From CAIPVR01 sp049316905 (GTDB lineage: Bacteria; Actinomycetota; Acidimicrobiia; Acidimicrobiales; Microtrichaceae), in the NCBI GenBank assembly GCA_049316905.1, contig JBMOJH010000023.1, forward strand, positions 1 through 35,462: a DNA stretch of 35,462 nt. Direction: 5' to 3'. The translations under genes and the position numbers were made by a program. Of the stretch, positions 32,077-35,462 are shown one piece after another. How positions within the stretch are numbered: position 1 is the first letter of the stretch; each line of letters opens with the position of its first letter. Under the pieces are notes generated by a model that had not been told where the DNA came from, did not search any database, and was given only the letters and a program-made list of their open reading frames with translations.

Positions 32077-32799
32077 ATGACCGGAACCGACACCGCCGCC
32101 AGCCCCGTGACCAGCCGCGCCGAGGGCGACGTGGCGGTCGTGACCATCGACGATGGCAAGGCCAACGCCATCTCGTTCGACGTCCTCGACGGCGTCAACG
32201 CGGCGCTCGACCAGGCACTCGACGCCGGTGCCGCCGCCGTGGTGCTCGCGGGCCGGGAGGGGAAGTTCTCCGCGGGGTTCGACCTGTCGGTGATGACCTC
32301 CGGACCCGCCCACGCCCGGCGCCTCCTGGGTGCCGGTGCCGAGCTCGGGCTTCGCCTGTTCGAGTTCCCCGTGCCGGTGGTGCTCGGCGTCACCGGCCAT
32401 GCGCTCGCGATGGGCGGCATCCTGCTCTGCTGCGGTGACCTCCGGGTGGGCGCCCAGGGCCCGTTCAAGCTGGGCCTCAACGAGGTGGCGATCGGCATGC
32501 CGGTGCCCGGCTTCGCCGTGGAGCTCTGTCGCGACCGGCTCTCGAAGCGATGCTTCGGCCGGGCGGTGCAGCTCGCCCACGTGCACACCCCGGAGGAGGC
32601 CCTCGACGCGGGCTTCCTCGACGAGCTGGTTGCGCCCCCCGAGGTGGTCGGCCGCTCGGTCGAGCTGGCGACGGAGCTCGCCGGCCGGCTGCATGCCGGC
32701 CCGTTCCGCCAGACCCGCCGGACCATCCGCGGCGACCTCGCGGCGCAGCTGCGGGAGTCGCTGGCCGCGGACCTCGCGTCGTTCGACGTGGCCGACTGA
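32077..32799 (+). CDS. Enoyl-CoA hydratase/isomerase (crotonase) family protein
   Basis: A 240-aa crotonase-fold protein, cytoplasmic, acting on an acyl-CoA. The two backbone segments of the oxyanion hole are FSAGFDL (about residues 67-73) and GHALAMGG (about 108-115). One of the usual catalytic acids is present as Glu136 (NEVAIGM). The second canonical Glu position falls in PVPGFAVEL and is not clearly conserved, so hydratase activity is uncertain; isomerase or another crotonase reaction is possible. The length is short but within range. It is monocistronic, divergent from the acyltransferase and followed by a strong hairpin. Confidence 0.85.
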   Translation: MTGTDTAASPVTSRAEGDVAVVTIDDGKANAISFDVLDGVNAALDQALDAGAAAVVLAGREGKFSAGFDLSVMTSGPAHARRLLGAGAELGLRLFEFPVPVVLGVTGHALAMGGILLCCGDLRVGAQGPFKLGLNEVAIGMPVPGFAVELCRDRLSKRCFGRAVQLAHVHTPEEALDAGFLDELVAPPEVVGRSVELATELAGRLHAGPFRQTRRTIRGDLAAQLRESLAADLASFDVAD

Positions 32800-32815
32800 G
32801 CACCGTCCGCTGACG

Positions 32816-32851
32816 CGCCACCGGCCGCCCCCGCGGGGCCGGCCGGTGGCG
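32816..32851. terminator. Strong bidirectional hairpin terminator
   Basis: CGCCACCGGCC (32816-32826) pairs perfectly with GGCCGGTGGCG (32841-32851), and the inner bases continue the stem (one C-C mismatch) down to a 2-base turn at 32833-32834. It lies between two convergent genes (ends at 32799 and 32884). No U-tract, but the position and stem strength support termination in both directions. Confidence 0.65.
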
Positions 32852-32883
32852 GTGTCATGGAGCGGCGGGGCCGCCCGCCGGAC

Positions 32884-35079
32884 TCAGTCCGAGGGCTTGC
32901 CCACGCAGGGCTCGTCCTTGCAGACGTTCGTGATGACGCCGTCGGCCGTGAAGAAGGCCTTCTTCTGGGCGATCACCTGCGGCTGCTCCCGCACGAACTC
33001 GTGCGGATCCTCGCACTGCGGGTTGGTCGACGCGCCGGCCGCGTTGGCCCCGGTGCACGCCGCCTTGTACTCGTCGCTCATCGTCGGCGTGATGTTCCCC
33101 TGCGGTGCCGGGAGGGTGCCGAAGTACCAGTAGTAGAGCGCCGAACCCTGCAGCGGGAACTTCCGGATCGGGTCCAGGTTGAAGTAGTAGGTCGACTGGT
33201 CCTCGGTCCCGATGATGGGCTGCACGCCCTTCGGCAGGATCGGCTGGTAGATCGGCAGCTTCAGCGTGCGGGCGATGTTGTCGGCCGTGACGGTGGCCAC
33301 CTGGTGATCGCCCTGGGCCACGGTGAACAGCACCTGCTTCGGCGGGGTGAGGTCGTAGGTCCGGGTGGTGAGGTGCTGGACGTAACCGCCCGCCTCGCCC
33401 CGGTCCCACAGCATCTGGATGAGACCGAACCAGATCTGCTGGTCGAGCGGGTCCGGGTAGGCGTCGCGCATGACCGAGAAGTAGCGGTCGAAGTCGACGC
33501 TGCGGTTGAGGAGGGTGGAGTAGTTCATGCCGCCCACACCCAGCACCGCCTTGGTCCAGTCCTGGGCCACCGCCGTGGCGGCGACACCCATGATCGCGCC
33601 CTGGCTGTTGCCGTCGTAGAACGCCTCGTCGGTGTTCATCATGTTGCCGCCGGCCTTGGTCTGGAACTCCGCGTTGCCGCCGAGACCCTGCTCATTGACC
33701 ATCAGGCGGCCCAGGAACAGCGTGTTCAGGATGCTCTGCTGGAGCCGGTCGGGGATCGTCGGGAACTGCGAGAGGTCACCGAGCACCCGCACGGCCTCGT
33801 TGATGTCGGCCTCGGACAGGCCGATCCAGTTGGTGGCGCAGTAGACGGAGTTGTTGGCCGCCGCCGTGGCCTGCACATCGTCCGCGAGCACCTCGTCGGC
33901 GGAGCCGAGCAGACCGTGGCCGTAGATCACCGGCGCCGCCTCGCCCTTCACCACCGCGGTGGTGGGCACGATGCAGGTGAACTCGGCGGTGTACGTGCCC
34001 ACGGCGAGGGGGTCGCCGTTGAGCGGGCTGTAGACCATCCGGGCACCCGGCTGGCCGCCGTTGCTCAGGTACAGCGGGACCTCGAACGTGCCGCTGATCG
34101 CCTTGGTGATCCCCTTCTGCAGGCCGTCGCGCTGCACGCCGGTGATCGTGTAGGCGGGCGGCTTGCCGGCGAGGCGCCCGAAGGCGTCCTCCCGCATCGA
34201 GAGGACCCGGCCGGCGAGGGTGTCGGCGCCGGCCACGGTGAAGTGCCACATCAGGTAGAGGTTCGACCGGTCGACGCCCGCCTTCGCCATCTCCGTGAAG
34301 ATCAGGTTGTACTCCTCCTGGCGGGAGGAGATGCGCTCGTTCGGGACCAGGTTGTTGTCGCGCAGGGCCTGGAAGGTGATCGGCGCCGGCAGCGGCACGC
34401 CGTTGGTGCCGATGAGGTTGCGGAGGCCCACGGCGAAGCGGTGCGTCTCGATCAGCGAGGTGGCCGGACGCAGGATCAGCGCCTGGTTCGACGGGCTCGT
34501 GGCGCGCTGGTCCATCTCGGCCCAGTGGGGCACCAGCTGGCCGGTGTCGAGGTCGACGATCACGGTGGCCGAGGCAGCCGTGACCGAGAAGCCGATGTCG
34601 GTCTGCTTGGGCAGGTTCGTGGCCGACGGATCGAAGTTCGGGACCTGGATCAGGATCGGGGTGTTCGGGCTCCACCCGTCGTTGCGGTTCCACTCCGAGG
34701 GGTCGAAGGTGGAGCCGTTCACGTTGGGGAGCTGGCCGGGCGGCAGGTTGATCCGCCGCCGGGTGCCGGTGCTGTTGTCCTGCACCGTGAAGTAGTCGTT
34801 GGGGAACGGCAGGAGGCAGTCGGCCTGGCTGAACACGTCGCACTGCGACGGCACAGCGGCCAGCGCGGCGTCGAGCTGCGACTGGCGCTCAGGCGTGAGC
34901 GGCCGGGCCTCGGGCGCGTCGGCCTGGGGGGCCACGGCGGCCACCTCGGCCTCGGTCGGGTTGCCCTTCGCGATGTCGCCACTGATCGCGGGCTTGGGCG
35001 GCGGCTGCTTCTCACAGGCCACGCCCACGAGCGCGACGGCGGCGCACACGACGGCGAAGATGCGGGCTCGAGGGGTCAC
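32884..35079 (-). CDS. Secreted alpha/beta-hydrolase-like lipoprotein (paralogue 2)
   Basis: A 731-aa exported lipoprotein. GTG 35079 has AGAGGA 7 bases upstream; the signal peptide ends in VGVAC with Cys22, followed by a Pro/Lys/Gln linker. The segment CLLPFPNDYFTVQD near residue 90 is the counterpart of CALPYPSDEFTVVD in the protein at 27464. About 100 residues of beta-rich, Ig-like sequence follow, with NTPILIQVPNFDP and VTAASATVIVDLDTG. The hydrolase half has VIYGHGLLGSADEV and the elbow YDGNSQGAIMG with Ser492; QGDHQVAT near residue 590 may supply the His. Paired Cys (CEDPHEF, CKDEPCVG) at the C-terminus fit an extracytoplasmic protein. The substrate is unknown. Confidence 0.75.
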   Translation of the reverse strand: MTPRARIFAVVCAAVALVGVACEKQPPPKPAISGDIAKGNPTEAEVAAVAPQADAPEARPLTPERQSQLDAALAAVPSQCDVFSQADCLLPFPNDYFTVQDNSTGTRRRINLPPGQLPNVNGSTFDPSEWNRNDGWSPNTPILIQVPNFDPSATNLPKQTDIGFSVTAASATVIVDLDTGQLVPHWAEMDQRATSPSNQALILRPATSLIETHRFAVGLRNLIGTNGVPLPAPITFQALRDNNLVPNERISSRQEEYNLIFTEMAKAGVDRSNLYLMWHFTVAGADTLAGRVLSMREDAFGRLAGKPPAYTITGVQRDGLQKGITKAISGTFEVPLYLSNGGQPGARMVYSPLNGDPLAVGTYTAEFTCIVPTTAVVKGEAAPVIYGHGLLGSADEVLADDVQATAAANNSVYCATNWIGLSEADINEAVRVLGDLSQFPTIPDRLQQSILNTLFLGRLMVNEQGLGGNAEFQTKAGGNMMNTDEAFYDGNSQGAIMGVAATAVAQDWTKAVLGVGGMNYSTLLNRSVDFDRYFSVMRDAYPDPLDQQIWFGLIQMLWDRGEAGGYVQHLTTRTYDLTPPKQVLFTVAQGDHQVATVTADNIARTLKLPIYQPILPKGVQPIIGTEDQSTYYFNLDPIRKFPLQGSALYYWYFGTLPAPQGNITPTMSDEYKAACTGANAAGASTNPQCEDPHEFVREQPQVIAQKKAFFTADGVITNVCKDEPCVGKPSD

Positions 35080-35174
35080 GGCATTCCTCTGTCTCGGCCA
35101 GTCATACCGGTCGCCGACCCTAGTCGTGGGGACCGAACGGCTGGAAAACGGTGGCCGGGCGAGCGGCCGGGGGT

Positions 35175-35205
35175 GCGGGATGCAGCGCGGGATGCAGCGC
35201 GGGAT
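35175..35205. repeat. 12-bp tandem repeat (GCGGGATGCAGC, 2.6 copies)
   Basis: GCGGGATGCAGC occurs at 35175-35186 and 35187-35198 and partly at 35199-35205, in the 154-base gap upstream of the secreted hydrolase and downstream of the partial gene at the edge. No function can be assigned. Confidence 0.5.
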
Positions 35206-35233
35206 TCCGGGGGTGCCGGCGGGGTGCCGCCCC

Positions 35234-35462
35234 TCAGCGGCGGCGGCGCCAGAGCCACACGAGGACCAGTGCCGACAGCACGGCCGCCACCAGGGAGGTG
35301 ACGGCCACGGCGCGGTTGGCCGTGGGCGTGTCCGGCGCCGGGGCGAACGGCACGTCGGAGCCCGGAAGCGGAGCGGCGGCGGGGACCGGCTCGGCCTCCA
35401 CCACTGTCTCGGCCTCCACCACTGTCTCGGCCTCCACCACTGTCTCGGCCTCCACCACTGTC
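35234..35462 (-). CDS. Membrane-anchored protein with TVVEAE repeats, C-terminal end
   Basis: Only the last 75 or so codons lie in the window; the gene enters from the right edge. The visible part starts with at least four copies of the acidic hexapeptide TVVEAE, then a Pro/Ala-rich stretch (PVPAAAPLPGSDVPFAP), one hydrophobic helix (AVTSLVAAVLSALVLVWLW) and a basic stop-transfer tail RRRR. This is the C-terminal anchor of a type I surface protein: most of it is outside the cell, and the repeat acts as a stalk next to the membrane. There is no clear LPxTG sorting signal. The function of the missing N-terminal part cannot be judged. Confidence 0.7.
   Translation of the reverse strand, partial: TVVEAETVVEAETVVEAETVVEAEPVPAAAPLPGSDVPFAPAPDTPTANRAVAVTSLVAAVLSALVLVWLWRRRR
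35391..35462. repeat. 18-bp tandem repeat (four copies, runs off the window)
   Basis: The unit TCGGCCTCCACCACTGTC is repeated without a single mismatch at 35391, 35409, 35427 and 35445, ending exactly at the window edge, so the true number is higher. It encodes the hexapeptide repeat of the partial membrane-anchored protein. Perfect identity implies recent expansion. Confidence 0.9.

Noticed and set aside
35300..35340. Sortase-anchored surface protein (LPGSD before the C-terminal helix)
   Set aside because: LPGSD is not a standard LPxTG or LAxTG motif and lies more than 20 residues from the hydrophobic helix; the simple transmembrane anchor explains the end better.
35391..35462. CRISPR-like regular repeat
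   Set aside because: The 18-bp units are directly adjacent with no spacers and are in frame with a coding sequence; this is a coding VNTR.

Overview
The window is about 35 kb of very GC-rich DNA (roughly 70% or more G+C, third codon positions nearly all G or C) with tightly packed genes, many GTG starts and 1- to 8-base overlaps inside operons. Gene content (actinobacterial-type mod operon, LacI-controlled araBDA, DUF6159 membrane protein, FlK-like thioesterase, Thr-rich lipoproteins) suggests a free-living member of the Actinomycetota. A member of the Acidimicrobiia is my best guess, but no rRNA or marker alignment is available, so this is inference. No rRNA, tRNA, CRISPR array, phage gene, transposase or integrase was recognised.

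Left part (1-6.0 kb): the tail of an old-yellow-enzyme type NADH:flavin oxidoreductase; a four-gene molybdate operon (HTH-TOBE regulator, modA, modB, modC); a DUF1254/DUF1214 protein; and a convergent alpha/beta hydrolase of the secretory-lipase family. Upstream of the hydrolase lies a short relic of a second tldD 3' end.

Central block (6.2-18.6 kb): a plant-polysaccharide or glycoside catabolic region. It holds a GH78 alpha-L-rhamnosidase, an orphan type-I substrate-binding lipoprotein, a cytochrome P450 and the operon araB-araD-araA-abfA(GH51)-lacI type regulator-HAD phosphatase. Two nearly identical 16-bp palindromes (ATGTTAGCGnTATCAT) sit in the two divergent promoter regions (rhamnosidase/binding protein and P450/araB). 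They are probably the operators of the LacI-family regulator, which would tie all these genes into one regulon. Abf releases L-arabinose, AraA/AraB/AraD convert it to D-xylulose 5-phosphate, and GH78 would remove rhamnose. There is no sugar permease and no rhamnose catabolic gene in the window. The block is bracketed by two direct repeats (31 of 33 bases identical): the 3' end of the intact tldD on the right and the tldD relic on the left. This resembles the footprint of an element that inserted at the 3' end of tldD, although no mobility gene remains.

Right part (18.6-35.5 kb): mostly housekeeping and cell-envelope genes. They are tldD, an FlK-like hotdog thioesterase, an LPG-synthase-type membrane protein, dxs, an NfuA-like Fe-S carrier, a DUF6159 membrane protein, an ABC-F ATPase, two paralogous secreted alpha/beta-hydrolase lipoproteins separated by a Pro-rich repeat protein, an OafA-like acyltransferase with an SGNH domain and an enoyl-CoA hydratase. 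Last comes the C-terminal end of a membrane-anchored protein with an 18-bp tandem repeat that runs off the window. A 64-nt inverted repeat with 29-bp arms lies next to the ABC-F stop codon.

Several genes have a TAnnnT -10 box only 7-11 bases before the start codon, which points to frequent leaderless or nearly leaderless mRNAs; this helped choose starts.
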